Origin: F23-D06 sp963603365
Lineage (GTDB): Bacteria > Bacteroidota > Bacteroidia > Bacteroidales > WCHB1-69
Reading direction: 5' to 3'
DNA: 64,000 nucleotides
Assembly: GCA_963603365.1 (NCBI GenBank)
Contig: CAVCMI010000020.1
Span: 15,867 to 79,866 of the forward strand
Shown here piece after piece: positions 50,577-59,566 of this stretch. Positions within the stretch are counted from its first letter, which is position 1, and every line of letters begins with the position of its first letter. A model generated the notes under the pieces. The model worked only from the letters and a program-made list of their open reading frames with translations. It did no database searches and was not told the origin of the DNA. The translations under genes and the position numbers were made by a program.

Positions 50577-52310
50577 ATGAAAAGACATTTGCTCCTTAAA
50601 CTGTCAGCATCCTTGCTCTTGACGGTTCTTGCCGCCACCTCCTTTGCCCAACATCAGCTCGGCAGCGGGCGCATCAGCGGCGACTTCGGCTTCAACGGAA
50701 TGTATTATATCCCCGATTCCCTCATCGGCGCAGAAAAGGTGGATTCGAAAGTCCGCACCAACGCTTTCCTCAACCTGCTCTATTTCAACGGCGGCTTCTC
50801 TGCCGGCATGCGCTACGAATACTACCGGTACCCGCTGCTCGACTTCGAGAAGATCGGCTATGAAGGACAGGGCATCAAGTATTTTTTTGCTGACTACCGC
50901 AACGATTTCATCCAGGTTACTGCAGGTACCTTTTACGAGCAGTTCGGCAACGGTCTTGCCCTGCGGGCCTACGAAGACAGACAGTTGGGCATTGACAACA
51001 GTCTGTTAGGCGGTCGCGTGAAGGTTACCCCTTACAAGGGCATTGTTCTAAAAGGTGTGTATGGCCTGCAACGTCTCAATTTTCAATCATACAGCAATCG
51101 CGATGACCAAGTCCGCGGACTCGACGGAGAGATAATGTTCGGTGAACTATTCCCGAAACTGTCCGAAAAGGGATTCCTGCTCAATGCCGGAGCCTCTTTT
51201 GTGAGCAAGTACGAGCAGGTTGACGACCCGGTCTACGTTACCGTCTATCCCGGCACTGACAGTGCTGCTACCGCCCAGATTACCACGGACAAGATGCCGA
51301 AAAACGTGGCTATATGGGCTGCACGGATGAGTTTCGGGTTCAAGGGCCTCAGACTCGACGGCGAATATGCCGCCAAGAGCCAAGACCCCAATTATTCTAA
51401 CGGATTCATTTACCGCAAAGGCAACGCCCTGTTCCTGTCGGCAACCTATGCCATGAAAGGACTCGGCATCGCCGCCTCGTTTGTCCGGGCAGACAACATG
51501 GATTTCCGCTCCCAGCGTATGACCAGCCCTACAACATCGACGTTGATGCTGAACAATGTTCCGGCCATCAACCGGCAGTATTCCTACCAGTTGATCGGAA
51601 ACTACAGTTTCGCTTCGCAGCCCAACGACCAGATCGGCGCGCAATTGCAAGTCAACTACCGCATCCCCAAGAAAACAGCCGTGGGCGGCAAGTACGGCAC
51701 CGACTTGACTTTCAACTACTCGCGCTTCCACAACATCGACAAACAATGGACAGAAGAGGCTCTGTCATACGGAAACCAGGGCGCAGGCACCGACGGATAT
51801 ACCTCCAGTTTTTTCAAATTCGGTCCTGAGTTGCTTTATCAGGATGTCGGCCTTGAGATCAGCCGCCGCCTGACGAAGCAGTGGAAACTCATTCTCGCCT
51901 ACAACTTTATTACCTACAATATGGAAATCCTTCAAGGACACGGCGATGTCATGCGAGGGCATCTGGTGGCTGCCGACCTGCAGTGGAAGGTGACCCCCGT
52001 ACACGCACTTCGCCTCGAAGCCCAACACCTCTATACCAAAGACGACGACGGCAGCTGGATCTACGGCATGCTTGAATACTCCATCAGCCCCAAATGGTTC
52101 GTGTCTGTCGGCGACCAATGGAACTATGGCAACAAGGTGAAAGACCACAGAATCCATTATTACAACATTGCCGGCACTTTCGTGTGGAACACCACGCGCA
52201 TATCGCTCAACTTCGGCAGAACCAAGGAAGGCATCCTTTGCATAGGCGGCGTGTGCCGTACTGTGCCCGCCTCCTACGGTTTAGGCCTTTCTGTCACAAC
52301 ATCGTTTTAA
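50577..52310 (+). CDS. DUF6029-family outer-membrane protein
   Basis: A 577-residue predicted outer-membrane beta-barrel. The ATG at 50577 gives a signal peptide (MKRHLLLKLSASLLLTVLAATSFAQ). The mature protein opens HQLGSGRISGDFGFNGMYYI and has about 20 alternating strands rich in Tyr, Phe and Gly. It has the DUF6029 hallmark FFADYRNDFIQVTAGTFYEQ and ends LGLSVTTSF with the C-terminal Phe of barrel proteins. The function is unknown. It sits between two Cys-x-x-Cys proteins and the Omp28-like lipoprotein, an arrangement I recall from other Bacteroidales, so it is probably part of the same envelope complex (inference). Confidence 0.83.
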   Translation: MKRHLLLKLSASLLLTVLAATSFAQHQLGSGRISGDFGFNGMYYIPDSLIGAEKVDSKVRTNAFLNLLYFNGGFSAGMRYEYYRYPLLDFEKIGYEGQGIKYFFADYRNDFIQVTAGTFYEQFGNGLALRAYEDRQLGIDNSLLGGRVKVTPYKGIVLKGVYGLQRLNFQSYSNRDDQVRGLDGEIMFGELFPKLSEKGFLLNAGASFVSKYEQVDDPVYVTVYPGTDSAATAQITTDKMPKNVAIWAARMSFGFKGLRLDGEYAAKSQDPNYSNGFIYRKGNALFLSATYAMKGLGIAASFVRADNMDFRSQRMTSPTTSTLMLNNVPAINRQYSYQLIGNYSFASQPNDQIGAQLQVNYRIPKKTAVGGKYGTDLTFNYSRFHNIDKQWTEEALSYGNQGAGTDGYTSSFFKFGPELLYQDVGLEISRRLTKQWKLILAYNFITYNMEILQGHGDVMRGHLVAADLQWKVTPVHALRLEAQHLYTKDDDGSWIYGMLEYSISPKWFVSVGDQWNYGNKVKDHRIHYYNIAGTFVWNTTRISLNFGRTKEGILCIGGVCRTVPASYGLGLSVTTSF

Positions 52311-52336
52311 TGTCTTACGAATAAACAAAAACAATT

Positions 52337-53191
52337 ATGAAGAAAGTGAACAAAATAATGGTGCTGGCACTCTTTGCCGCTGTCATAGCCGTCTCGTGTG
52401 ACCGCATCGAAGGCCCTTATCTCACCGTACCGCAACATACAGAGTATGATACCACGCTTTTTGACAACCTCCCGGTTGACCCCGCAACGGTTTACCGCAA
52501 GGTTTTGATTGAGGAATTTACGGGACACCGCTGTTCTAACTGCCCGCGCGGACATCAAGAACTGGAACGGCTTCACGGAATCTTCGGCGACACGCTGGTG
52601 GCCGTGGGCGTCCATTATACCTCGTTGGCTAACCCGAAGCCTAACAATGGCTTCCCGTACGACTTCCGCACGGAAGCCGGCAATGTCTTGGGCGCAGCTT
52701 ACAAAATAGAAAGCATACCCTATGCCGTCATCGACCGCAATGACGCAAACGACGGTGGAATCATAAATCAATGGGAAAAACTGATAAAAGAGACTGACAG
52801 AAAAGTGTATGCTGCAGTTCAGTTGGTAAACCAATACGCTGACCAACTTAAAACCACGGCCAAGATTACGATGCTGGCCGACTATCCATATCCTGTACTG
52901 CTTTCCCTGTTGCTGGTTGAAGACGGTATTGTGCAACCGCAACTCAATGGTTCCGATACGGTGCAGGACTATGTTCACAACCACGTGCTAAGGACTGGCA
53001 TCAACGGCGCTTGGGGCGACCAGCTTACAGATGACGGGACCCTGAAAAAAGGACATGCCTATTACAAGGCCTCTAAAGTCAGTTTCGAGGGCACAGACTG
53101 GAATGTTGACAACTGCTATGTGGTGGCCATCCTTTATGACAAACTGAACCGCAAAGTACTACAGGTGGAAAAGGTCAAAGTGAGACAATAG
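52337..53191 (+). CDS. Omp28-related outer-membrane lipoprotein
   Basis: A 284-residue lipoprotein. The signal peptide has a lipobox ending AVSC (Cys21). The Omp28-like domain has a thioredoxin-related N-terminal half with Cys66-Ser-Asn-Cys69 in IEEFTGHRCSNCPRGHQELE, then VAVGVHYTSLANPKP and ESIPYAVIDRND. The C-terminal half is a beta-sandwich. Omp28 of Porphyromonas gingivalis is a surface-exposed adhesin-like lipoprotein; the CxxC site here suggests redox activity. It is the last gene of the redox cluster, 26 bp after the DUF6029 gene. Confidence 0.9.
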   Translation: MKKVNKIMVLALFAAVIAVSCDRIEGPYLTVPQHTEYDTTLFDNLPVDPATVYRKVLIEEFTGHRCSNCPRGHQELERLHGIFGDTLVAVGVHYTSLANPKPNNGFPYDFRTEAGNVLGAAYKIESIPYAVIDRNDANDGGIINQWEKLIKETDRKVYAAVQLVNQYADQLKTTAKITMLADYPYPVLLSLLLVEDGIVQPQLNGSDTVQDYVHNHVLRTGINGAWGDQLTDDGTLKKGHAYYKASKVSFEGTDWNVDNCYVVAILYDKLNRKVLQVEKVKVRQ

Positions 53192-53235
53192 CCGAGCATT
53201 ATACAATATTATTATTATATGTTTTAGTCTGTTCT

Positions 53236-54162
53236 ATGAAGATAGTTTCTGTTGAGCCAATAGGCATAAGTGAAGAGAAAGCCGAGGCATTAAAGGCTGA
53301 ATTCGCCAAACATGGTCACGTTTTCTGCTGTTACCGTGACAGAAAAGAGGACGAAAGCACCCTTGTTGAAAGGATGAGGGATGCAGATGTCGCGATAATA
53401 TCCAACATAAAAGTCAGTGCTGCCGTATTGTCGCAGTGCCCTTGCCTTAAGATGCTTGATGTGGCTTTTACGGGGCTCGACCATATTGATTTGGCATATT
53501 GCAAGGCGCATGGCATCAAGGTGGTGAATGCGGCAGGCTATGCCACGGAAGGCGTGGCAGAACTGGCTGTCGGGCTGATGATAGACCTTTATCGCCGCAT
53601 TACGGTTTTAGACGCTTCGCTTCGTGGCGGCGGCACGCGCAACAACTTTCTGGGGCGCGAACTGCGCGGCAAACAGGCAGGCATTGTGGGCACGGGCGCG
53701 ATAGGGTTGCGTACCGCGGAACTGCTGCTTCATTTCGGCTGCCGTGTGGTGGCCTGGAGCCGTACCGAGAAGCCGGAAGCCAAGGCTTTGGGCATAACGT
53801 ATGTGCCCCTTCAGGAACTGATGCAAAACAGCGACATTATCTCGCTGCACGTTCCTTTGACATCCGAAACGCATCATCTGGTCAGCAAAGACCTTCTGCG
53901 TTTGTGCAGACCGTCGGCCATATTGGTCAATACTGCCCGCGGCAACGTGGCGGATATGAATGCTTTGGCCGAAGCGCTGGAGGAAGGCCGCCTTGCCGGT
54001 GCCGGCATCGATGTCTTTGAGAAAGAACCGCCCCTGCCCGCAGAACACCCGTTGCTGAAAGCCCCGAACTGCATCGTAGTGCCTCATATAGGCTACGCCA
54101 CACGCGAGGCTTTCGACGAACGCATCGACATTGTAGTGCAGAATATTCTCTGCGAAGTTTAA
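53236..54162 (+). CDS. NAD-dependent D-2-hydroxyacid dehydrogenase
   Basis: A 308-residue oxidoreductase interconverting 2-hydroxy acids and 2-oxo acids. The NAD-binding Rossmann motif GTGAIG is at residues 152-157 (GIVGTGAIGLRTAELLL). Catalytic residues are Arg235 (VNTARGNVAD), Glu264 (DVFEKEPP) and His284 (VVPHIGYAT). The substrate cannot be fixed from sequence; glycerate, phosphoglycerate or similar acids are possible. No biosynthetic partner is adjacent. It is a single gene whose 3' end shares a bidirectional terminator with rluA-like on the opposite strand. Confidence 0.92.
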   Translation: MKIVSVEPIGISEEKAEALKAEFAKHGHVFCCYRDRKEDESTLVERMRDADVAIISNIKVSAAVLSQCPCLKMLDVAFTGLDHIDLAYCKAHGIKVVNAAGYATEGVAELAVGLMIDLYRRITVLDASLRGGGTRNNFLGRELRGKQAGIVGTGAIGLRTAELLLHFGCRVVAWSRTEKPEAKALGITYVPLQELMQNSDIISLHVPLTSETHHLVSKDLLRLCRPSAILVNTARGNVADMNALAEALEEGRLAGAGIDVFEKEPPLPAEHPLLKAPNCIVVPHIGYATREAFDERIDIVVQNILCEV

Positions 54163-54172
54163 CTGAAAAAGA

Positions 54173-54202
54173 CAAGGCAAGCCTATTCGCGGCTTGCCTT
54201 TG
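54173..54202. terminator. Bidirectional terminator overlapping the 3' end of the rluA-like gene
   Basis: AAGGCAAGCC (54174-54183) and GGCTTGCCTT (54191-54200) form a 10-bp stem with a 7-nt loop. The minus-strand transcript has a TCTTTTTC tail. One arm is the last codons of the pseudouridine synthase. Confidence 0.85.
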
Positions 54203-55235
54203 CATAATTTCTCCACTTCTCCAGCACCGACTGGAAATCTGACGGCAGTTCAGACTCAAACCGCACAAACTCCCCTGTGGTGGGGTGGGTAAAGCCTAAC
54301 GATTTGGCATGCAGTGCCTGTCGTGGCATCAGCGCAAAGCAGTTGCGCACAAATTGCTGGTATTTGGTGAAGGTGGTGCCTTTCAGGATGCGGTTGCCGC
54401 CGTACGACTCGTCGCTGAACAGCGGATGCCCGATTGACTGCATGTGCACGCGGATCTGGTGCGTGCGTCCGGTCTCAAGCCGACATTCCACGAGCGTGAC
54501 GTAGCCGAAACGTTCCAGCACGCGCCAATGGGTGACGGCATGCTTGCCTTGGTCGCTGCCCTCAGGGAAAACGGCCATAACCATCCGGTCTTTCGGATTG
54601 CGCCCAACATTGCCTACTATGGTGCCCTCCTCTTCTTCAAAATCGCCCCAAACCAAAGCCCAGTAGCGGCGCTCCAGGTCGTGGTCGAAGAAAACCTTGG
54701 CCAAGCGCATCTGCGCCTGTTCGTTCTTGGCCACAACCAGCAGTCCCGAGGTATTTTTGTCGATGCGGTGCACCAAGAGCGGACGCATCGGCGAACCGTC
54801 AGGCAACTGCTTGCCTGCCATATAGTGGTAGAGTGCGTTGACCATTGTGCCGGTGAAATTGCCGAAGGCGGGATGCACCACCATGCCGGCTTTCTTGTTG
54901 ATGATGATCAGGTCGTCGTCTTCGTAGGCGATGTCCAAAGGGATGTCTTCCGGCACTATTTCCGTGTCTCTTGGCGGATTGGGCATCAGTACCGAGATGA
55001 TGTCGCCGGGGTGTACTTTGTAGTTCTGCCTTTCTGGCTTGCCGTTCACTACGATGCAGCCGGCTTTGGCGGCCTGCTGTATCTTGTTGCGTGAGGTGTG
55101 CCGGATGAGGTTGAACAGGTGTTTGTCGATGCGCAGCAATTCCGTGCCCGGATCTACGGTGAAACGGAAATGCTCGTACAGCAAGTCTTTGCTGCCCGAC
55201 TCCTCCTGATTGAGTCTGGTAATGTCTTCGTTCAT
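54183..55235 (-). CDS. RluA-family 23S rRNA/tRNA pseudouridine synthase
   Basis: A 350-residue RluA/RluD-type enzyme that isomerises uridine to pseudouridine in structured RNA. An S4 RNA-binding domain (about 35-100, DKHLFNLIRHTSRNKIQQAA) precedes the catalytic domain. Its catalytic aspartate lies in VHRIDKNTSGLLVVAKN. Later motifs are RLETGRTHQIRVHMQSIGHP and QALHAKSLGFTHPTTGE. It resembles RluD most, but the exact target is not assigned. I chose the ATG at 55235; the frame is open to 55283, just 4 bp from the stop of the upstream gene. Confidence 0.93.
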   Translation of the reverse strand: MNEDITRLNQEESGSKDLLYEHFRFTVDPGTELLRIDKHLFNLIRHTSRNKIQQAAKAGCIVVNGKPERQNYKVHPGDIISVLMPNPPRDTEIVPEDIPLDIAYEDDDLIIINKKAGMVVHPAFGNFTGTMVNALYHYMAGKQLPDGSPMRPLLVHRIDKNTSGLLVVAKNEQAQMRLAKVFFDHDLERRYWALVWGDFEEEEGTIVGNVGRNPKDRMVMAVFPEGSDQGKHAVTHWRVLERFGYVTLVECRLETGRTHQIRVHMQSIGHPLFSDESYGGNRILKGTTFTKYQQFVRNCFALMPRQALHAKSLGFTHPTTGEFVRFESELPSDFQSVLEKWRNYAKASRE

Positions 55236-55286
55236 TATGTATGCGTAAAAGTTAAAGCCGTCCGTGCCAGCGTGCGGCTGCATTGT

Positions 55287-57743
55287 CTATCTGTCGCAGT
55301 TTTTGCAGAGTATGCTCTTCACCTCTTCGTTCTCCATGACGCAATAAGGGAGTTTCCCGAAGATGCCGCAAAGCCTTGCGGGATTCTTCTCAAAGGCTCT
55401 CTTTACGGCTTTCGTGAAAAGCCCGCTCAGGTAGGTCTGCTCGCGGTGCGCCGCAATGGAAACGTACGACATCAAGTAGTCTTCCGAAACATTTTCATCG
55501 TCAAGGAAAGGTTCCATCAGCGAGATGGCGTAGGTGTAGTCGTAGTTCTTGACAAAATAGGAGGCTTTCTTGTAGGCATTGCGCCAGGTGTCCATTTGGG
55601 GGTTCTGCAGACTTTTGACCTTGCTGTAGGCAGCCGCCGACAGGGCAACGGTTTCGGCGGTCTTGGCGGTGGTGTCAGTGAAGTCGATGACGTTCAATTG
55701 ATGCTCGAGGTTGAGGGCGTCAACGTATGCTTTCTGAACAGTGGGCATCGTGTAAAGCTTGTCAATCTTGGCTTGGATCTGTGTCACGTCGGCAGGAGTC
55801 TTTATCGAACTCAACGCGACGTCTGCCACGGTGGTGTTGAAGAATACGGTCTGGTTGGTGGCGTCAAGGTTGCTTACGCGCGTAATGCTGTCTTTCAACT
55901 GTTTTGTCATGCGGGGCGCAAGATAGCAGAGCATGTACATCTTGTTGTTGAGCAAAGCCTGGTAGTTTTTGGTCCAAGGTATCTGCATTTGGGATACGGT
56001 GGAGGAGGTGTAGTTGCCTTCTCTGACCTGACCGGCCATGTATTTCCCGATGGCCGAGGCGAGTTTCTTGTTCTTGTTTGCTATGGCACCATTGAATTTC
56101 CACAAGGTAAAGGCCTGTTCCTGCTCTTTGTTGTCGATGGGGTAGGTGACGTGGAACATGACTTCATAGTAACGGCAAGGCGCAAGGTATCCGCTGTCGA
56201 GGACTTTCAGTGCGTAACTGTCGCTTTTGAGTTGGCGGGCAGCCTCATCTAAGGTCAAGAAACTCAAGTCGTAATATTCGCTCTGGTCCACTATCTTCTC
56301 TTTGAAGATGTCCCAGCAGAAGTCGTAGCGAACGGTGATTTCGATGCCCGGGTAGCGGGCCTGCATGTTTTTCTTCAGAAAGTCAGCGCGTTTCTGTTGA
56401 GTCTTCTGATAGACGGCGTCTTTGTAATAGTTGGGTGAGTTGTGGGCAATGATCTCGATGCGGTTGATGTTGTATTCGGGCACGTTGGCGGCATTCAAGG
56501 CAGAATCGAAAGCTGCGCAGGTGTAGTCGGTTTTCTTCAGCGTATAGGGGAACTCAACGCTGAAGGAGTCCGTTTCCGCAACCGGCATCCATTCGCCGAC
56601 GCTTCCGCTCTTGTCTTCAAGGAAGTTTACCTTTTCGGTATAGTCGGCATTCTTGGTTTCTATGTATTTAGGAATGATGGTGCGGCACACGCGGTTGCCT
56701 TCTTTCAGGATCAGGATGTGCAGTTCAACGGGGGCGCTGAGTTCGATAGTCTCCGGAAGTGTGGCTATCTTGGCAATGAGCTTCCCGGTCTTGAGGTTGG
56801 TGTTCTCGTTCTTCCCGAGGATGGTTTCAAATGTGATGGGTTTGGTCACGAAGCCGCGGTGCGGATGGTCGTAGTCGATGGTAAACCCCTCGCAGTCGTA
56901 CTGGCTTTGCTGCACAAAGTCAAGGGCGATGGCGTCGCCCTCTTTGCCGATGAGTTTCTTTACGGCCTTGTAGTCGTCGCAGGTGATATAGACATCGCCG
57001 TTTTTGTTGATGCTGAAGTACTCGGAAAGCGATTCGAGACCGGTTTCAGCGGCGCATTTCTTGCAGATCTTGCTGTCAAAGGGCTTCAGCCCCGACTGCC
57101 CTTTGGAGTAGGGAAGGTCTTTGGCGCCGATGGCAGGCTTGTAGTTGTTGAAAGTGCGGTCGTTGCCCAGAATGAAAGAGATGTACATGTTCCGCATCAT
57201 CAAGTCTGTGTTGAAGCCGATGCCCACGTAAGAGTACTGGCGGTCGAGCAGGATGTCCACTGTTTTGGCGTTTTTAAGCAGGTTGAGCACTGCCGAAAGG
57301 CAGAGGTCGTAGTAGGAGTATTCGTTCTCTCCTAAATAGGCTTTCGTTTTGGCGACCAGCTCCTTGCCGTTGCCGGAGAGCCCGTATTTGCGGAGCCGGT
57401 ACGGGATGGTTTTGTAGGGGGCAAGGTTCTCCTCGGTCCGCTCATCCTTTGACCCCATGAAGTCGGCCTGGAACTGTGCGGTGGAATCCAGCCGGATGTC
57501 ATGCTTCAGCGCCGGCAGATAGCGGTATTGCGCCCGCGCCGCGTCAAGGATCTCGGACATACAGCTGTACAAAACTTTCGAATCATAGTTGTTGGGCGCA
57601 AAATTGCGGGTATATTTCGTGTTCTCCTTGATTTTCTCAGGATTGAAACCGCTGTACGGGCTTTCGGTCTGAGCGAGTATTAAATTGCTGAAAGCAAACA
57701 ATATGACTAATGTTGAAATGGTAAATCTTTTGGTCATACGCAT
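55287..57743 (-). CDS. Large exported protein with CAP-like and OmpA-like regions, unknown function
   Basis: An 818-residue secreted protein not assigned to a named family. The signal peptide is about 1-25 (FTISTLVILFAFSNLILAQ). Residues about 45-195 resemble a CAP/SCP domain: a Met-Ser-Glu-Ile helix, a helical repeat with LNLLKNAKTVDILLDRQYSY, then VGIGFNTDLMMRNM. A Cys pair CKKC (about residue 225) follows. Near residues 425-470, RIEIIAHNSPNYYKDAVYQK then TQQKRADFLKKNM is reminiscent of an OmpA-like peptidoglycan-binding fold. The C-terminal half is helical and ends ILCKNCDR with a second CxxC. The annotated first codon upstream (57746) is TTG; ATG 57743 is preferred. It is possibly co-transcribed with the rluA-like gene 51 bp downstream. 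Confidence 0.7.
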   Translation of the reverse strand: MRMTKRFTISTLVILFAFSNLILAQTESPYSGFNPEKIKENTKYTRNFAPNNYDSKVLYSCMSEILDAARAQYRYLPALKHDIRLDSTAQFQADFMGSKDERTEENLAPYKTIPYRLRKYGLSGNGKELVAKTKAYLGENEYSYYDLCLSAVLNLLKNAKTVDILLDRQYSYVGIGFNTDLMMRNMYISFILGNDRTFNNYKPAIGAKDLPYSKGQSGLKPFDSKICKKCAAETGLESLSEYFSINKNGDVYITCDDYKAVKKLIGKEGDAIALDFVQQSQYDCEGFTIDYDHPHRGFVTKPITFETILGKNENTNLKTGKLIAKIATLPETIELSAPVELHILILKEGNRVCRTIIPKYIETKNADYTEKVNFLEDKSGSVGEWMPVAETDSFSVEFPYTLKKTDYTCAAFDSALNAANVPEYNINRIEIIAHNSPNYYKDAVYQKTQQKRADFLKKNMQARYPGIEITVRYDFCWDIFKEKIVDQSEYYDLSFLTLDEAARQLKSDSYALKVLDSGYLAPCRYYEVMFHVTYPIDNKEQEQAFTLWKFNGAIANKNKKLASAIGKYMAGQVREGNYTSSTVSQMQIPWTKNYQALLNNKMYMLCYLAPRMTKQLKDSITRVSNLDATNQTVFFNTTVADVALSSIKTPADVTQIQAKIDKLYTMPTVQKAYVDALNLEHQLNVIDFTDTTAKTAETVALSAAAYSKVKSLQNPQMDTWRNAYKKASYFVKNYDYTYAISLMEPFLDDENVSEDYLMSYVSIAAHREQTYLSGLFTKAVKRAFEKNPARLCGIFGKLPYCVMENEEVKSILCKNCDR

Positions 57744-57861
57744 CAATTTGTTGGGTTTGAAAAACGGAAAAGCAATAATAGCAAAAAAAACGCAGATAGG
57801 CCGCTTTGCATTTTTTAATGACCAAAAAATATTTTGCGGTCGGAGGTGTCAGAAAAAAGTG

Positions 57862-57869
57862 TACTTTTG
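57862..57869 (+). promoter_or_regulatory. -7 promoter element of rpmH
   Basis: TACTTTTG matches TAnnTTTG, 38 bp before the rpmH ATG; a possible -33 TTTG at 57833-57836 is spaced rather far. Confidence 0.65.
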
Positions 57870-57907
57870 CAGCCTTGAAAAAATGGAAAAACAAATAAAC
57901 AGTAGAG

Positions 57908-58066
57908 ATGAAAAGAACATACCAACCATCTAACGAGCGACGCAGAAACAAGCATGGTTTCAGAGAGAGAATGTCCACCGCAAACGGTCGTCGCGTGCTG
58001 GCTGCCCGCAGAGCAAAAGGGAGAAAGAAACTCACCGTTTCCGACGAAAGTCTTGGAAGAAAATAA
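57908..58066 (+). CDS. rpmH: 50S ribosomal protein L34
   Basis: A 52-residue basic protein starting MKRTYQPSNERRRNKHGFRE and ending SDESLGRK. The bL34 signature RMSTANGRRVLAARRAKGRK is complete. L34 is a small protein of the large ribosomal subunit. The gene is shorter than usual ORF cutoffs but has its own -7 element and terminator. The rnpA gene that follows rpmH in many bacteria is not present here; the next gene is a SurA-like isomerase. Confidence 0.97.
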   Translation: MKRTYQPSNERRRNKHGFRERMSTANGRRVLAARRAKGRKKLTVSDESLGRK

Positions 58067-58095
58067 GTTGGACGAAACCATTGCATCAACACAGG

Positions 58096-58125
58096 AAAAA
58101 GAAGGCGGCTGTCTTCTTTTTTTTT
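58096..58125 (+). terminator. rpmH terminator
   Basis: AAAAAGAAG (58096-58104) pairs with CTTCTTTTT (58113-58121) around an 8-nt loop and runs into a T tract to 58125, 30 bp after the rpmH stop. Confidence 0.8.
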
Positions 58126-58126
58126 G

Positions 58127-58134
58127 TATTTTCG
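58127..58134 (+). promoter_or_regulatory. Possible -7 element of the surA-like operon
   Basis: TATTTTCG differs from TAnnTTTG at one position. It directly follows the rpmH terminator T tract, 71 bp before the next ATG. Confidence 0.4.
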
Positions 58135-58204
58135 CCCCCACAATTTCAAGACGGCCATGCCCGTTCTGCAATGGAAAAAGCAGCTATAAATCAGAACAGT
58201 GAGG

Positions 58205-59551
58205 ATGAAAAGAGATATAACTACAGCCCTGCTGACATTGTTCAGCCTTGTTTCGTTTGCCCAAACCGGCGTGCCCGTTGACGGCATCGTGGCAGTCATC
58301 GGCAAGGACATTATCATGAGGTCAGACCTCGAGAAGCATTATCTTGACTATACGGCGCAGTTCAATACGGTGGAAGACCCTGACGACACCCGTTGCTATA
58401 TTCTGGAAACACTGGTGTTCAACAAGTTGATGGTCAATCAGGCCCAACTCGACAGTATTGAGGTCACCGATGAGGAGATTGACTACCGCATCAATGCGCG
58501 CCTCTCTTATTTTTTGCAGCAAGTAGGCGGAAACACCAAATACATCGAGGAGTATTTCAAGAAATCGATGACAGAGATCAAGAAAGACTTGCGCGAGATG
58601 ATGTACGAGCAGGCGCTTATCGAGCAGGTGCAGTCGAAGATTACGGGCAGCATTACGGTGACGCCTTCCGAGGTGAAGCAGTTCGCTGCACGGATGAGCA
58701 GCGACAGCATGCCTGTGGTTCCCACTTCTTACCAGTTCGGCGAGGTGGTGAAGATCCCGCCCGTAAGCGACGCTGAGACCGAATCGGTGAAGGCACGGCT
58801 CAACGATTACCGCGAACGCGTGCTGCGCGGCGAGAAGTTCTCAATGCTGGCACGCCTCTATTCCGACGACCCGGGCAGCGCCTCTAAAGGCGGCGACCTC
58901 GGTTTCGTGGAACGGGGTTCCCTCTATCCCGAGTTTGAAGCCGTGGCTTTCAACCTGAAGTCGGGCGAGGTGTCGCAAGTGGTGAAGACGCGCGCCGGCT
59001 ATCATATCATCCAGCTTATTGAACGCCGCGGCGAGTCAATCCACTGCGCCCATATCCTCATCCAGCCTAAACCCTCCGCCGACGAACAGGTCAAGGCAAT
59101 CTCTTATCTCGACAGTGTGAGGAAAATTATTGTGAATGAAAATCTTGGAATAGAAGAGGCCGCCAAACGCTTCTCTGACGGCCCTACGAAGAAGAGCGGC
59201 GGCATGGTGGTGAACCCATATACCAACTCTTTCAGCTTCGACAGGCAGACGATGGATGACGCCACCTACGCCACCGTCGCCAAACTGATCCCCGGCGAGT
59301 ATTCAGAGTGCGTCCCGTTTGTCAATGACGACGGCGTGATGGCTTACCGGCTGATATTCCTGAAGGAGAAAGTGGCTGAACATAGAGCCAATATTGTGGA
59401 AGACTATGACTTGATTAAAAACGCCGCCCTCGAGGAGAAGAAGTACGATGCTCTCCAGAAATGGGTGCTCGATAAAGTGAAAGTGACCAACATTAAATTG
59501 AATAACCAGTACAGGGAGTGCCCGTTTGTGACAAAATGGATGATCCCCTGA
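58205..59551 (+). CDS. SurA-like periplasmic peptidyl-prolyl isomerase
   Basis: A 448-residue exported chaperone. The signal peptide is 1-20 (MKRDITTALLTLFSLVSFAQ). An N-terminal SurA domain (GIVAVIGKDIIMRSDLEKHY) precedes two parvulin (PpiC) domains. The first has YSDDPGSASKGGDLGFVERG and VVKTRAGYHIIQLIERRGE. The second, more divergent one has HCAHILIQPKPSADEQ and RFSDGPTKKSGGMVV. SurA proteins guide unfolded outer-membrane proteins to the BAM complex. The ATG at 58205 is chosen over GTG at 58199. It is followed by the MoxR gene after 15 bp. Confidence 0.92.
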   Translation: MKRDITTALLTLFSLVSFAQTGVPVDGIVAVIGKDIIMRSDLEKHYLDYTAQFNTVEDPDDTRCYILETLVFNKLMVNQAQLDSIEVTDEEIDYRINARLSYFLQQVGGNTKYIEEYFKKSMTEIKKDLREMMYEQALIEQVQSKITGSITVTPSEVKQFAARMSSDSMPVVPTSYQFGEVVKIPPVSDAETESVKARLNDYRERVLRGEKFSMLARLYSDDPGSASKGGDLGFVERGSLYPEFEAVAFNLKSGEVSQVVKTRAGYHIIQLIERRGESIHCAHILIQPKPSADEQVKAISYLDSVRKIIVNENLGIEEAAKRFSDGPTKKSGGMVVNPYTNSFSFDRQTMDDATYATVAKLIPGEYSECVPFVNDDGVMAYRLIFLKEKVAEHRANIVEDYDLIKNAALEEKKYDALQKWVLDKVKVTNIKLNNQYRECPFVTKWMIP

Positions 59552-59566
59552 AAAATAAGATGAAAT

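Noticed and set aside
58067..58204. rnpA (RNase P protein) after rpmH
   Set aside because: The gap is only 138 bp, holds a terminator and promoter, and has no RnpA-like frame.
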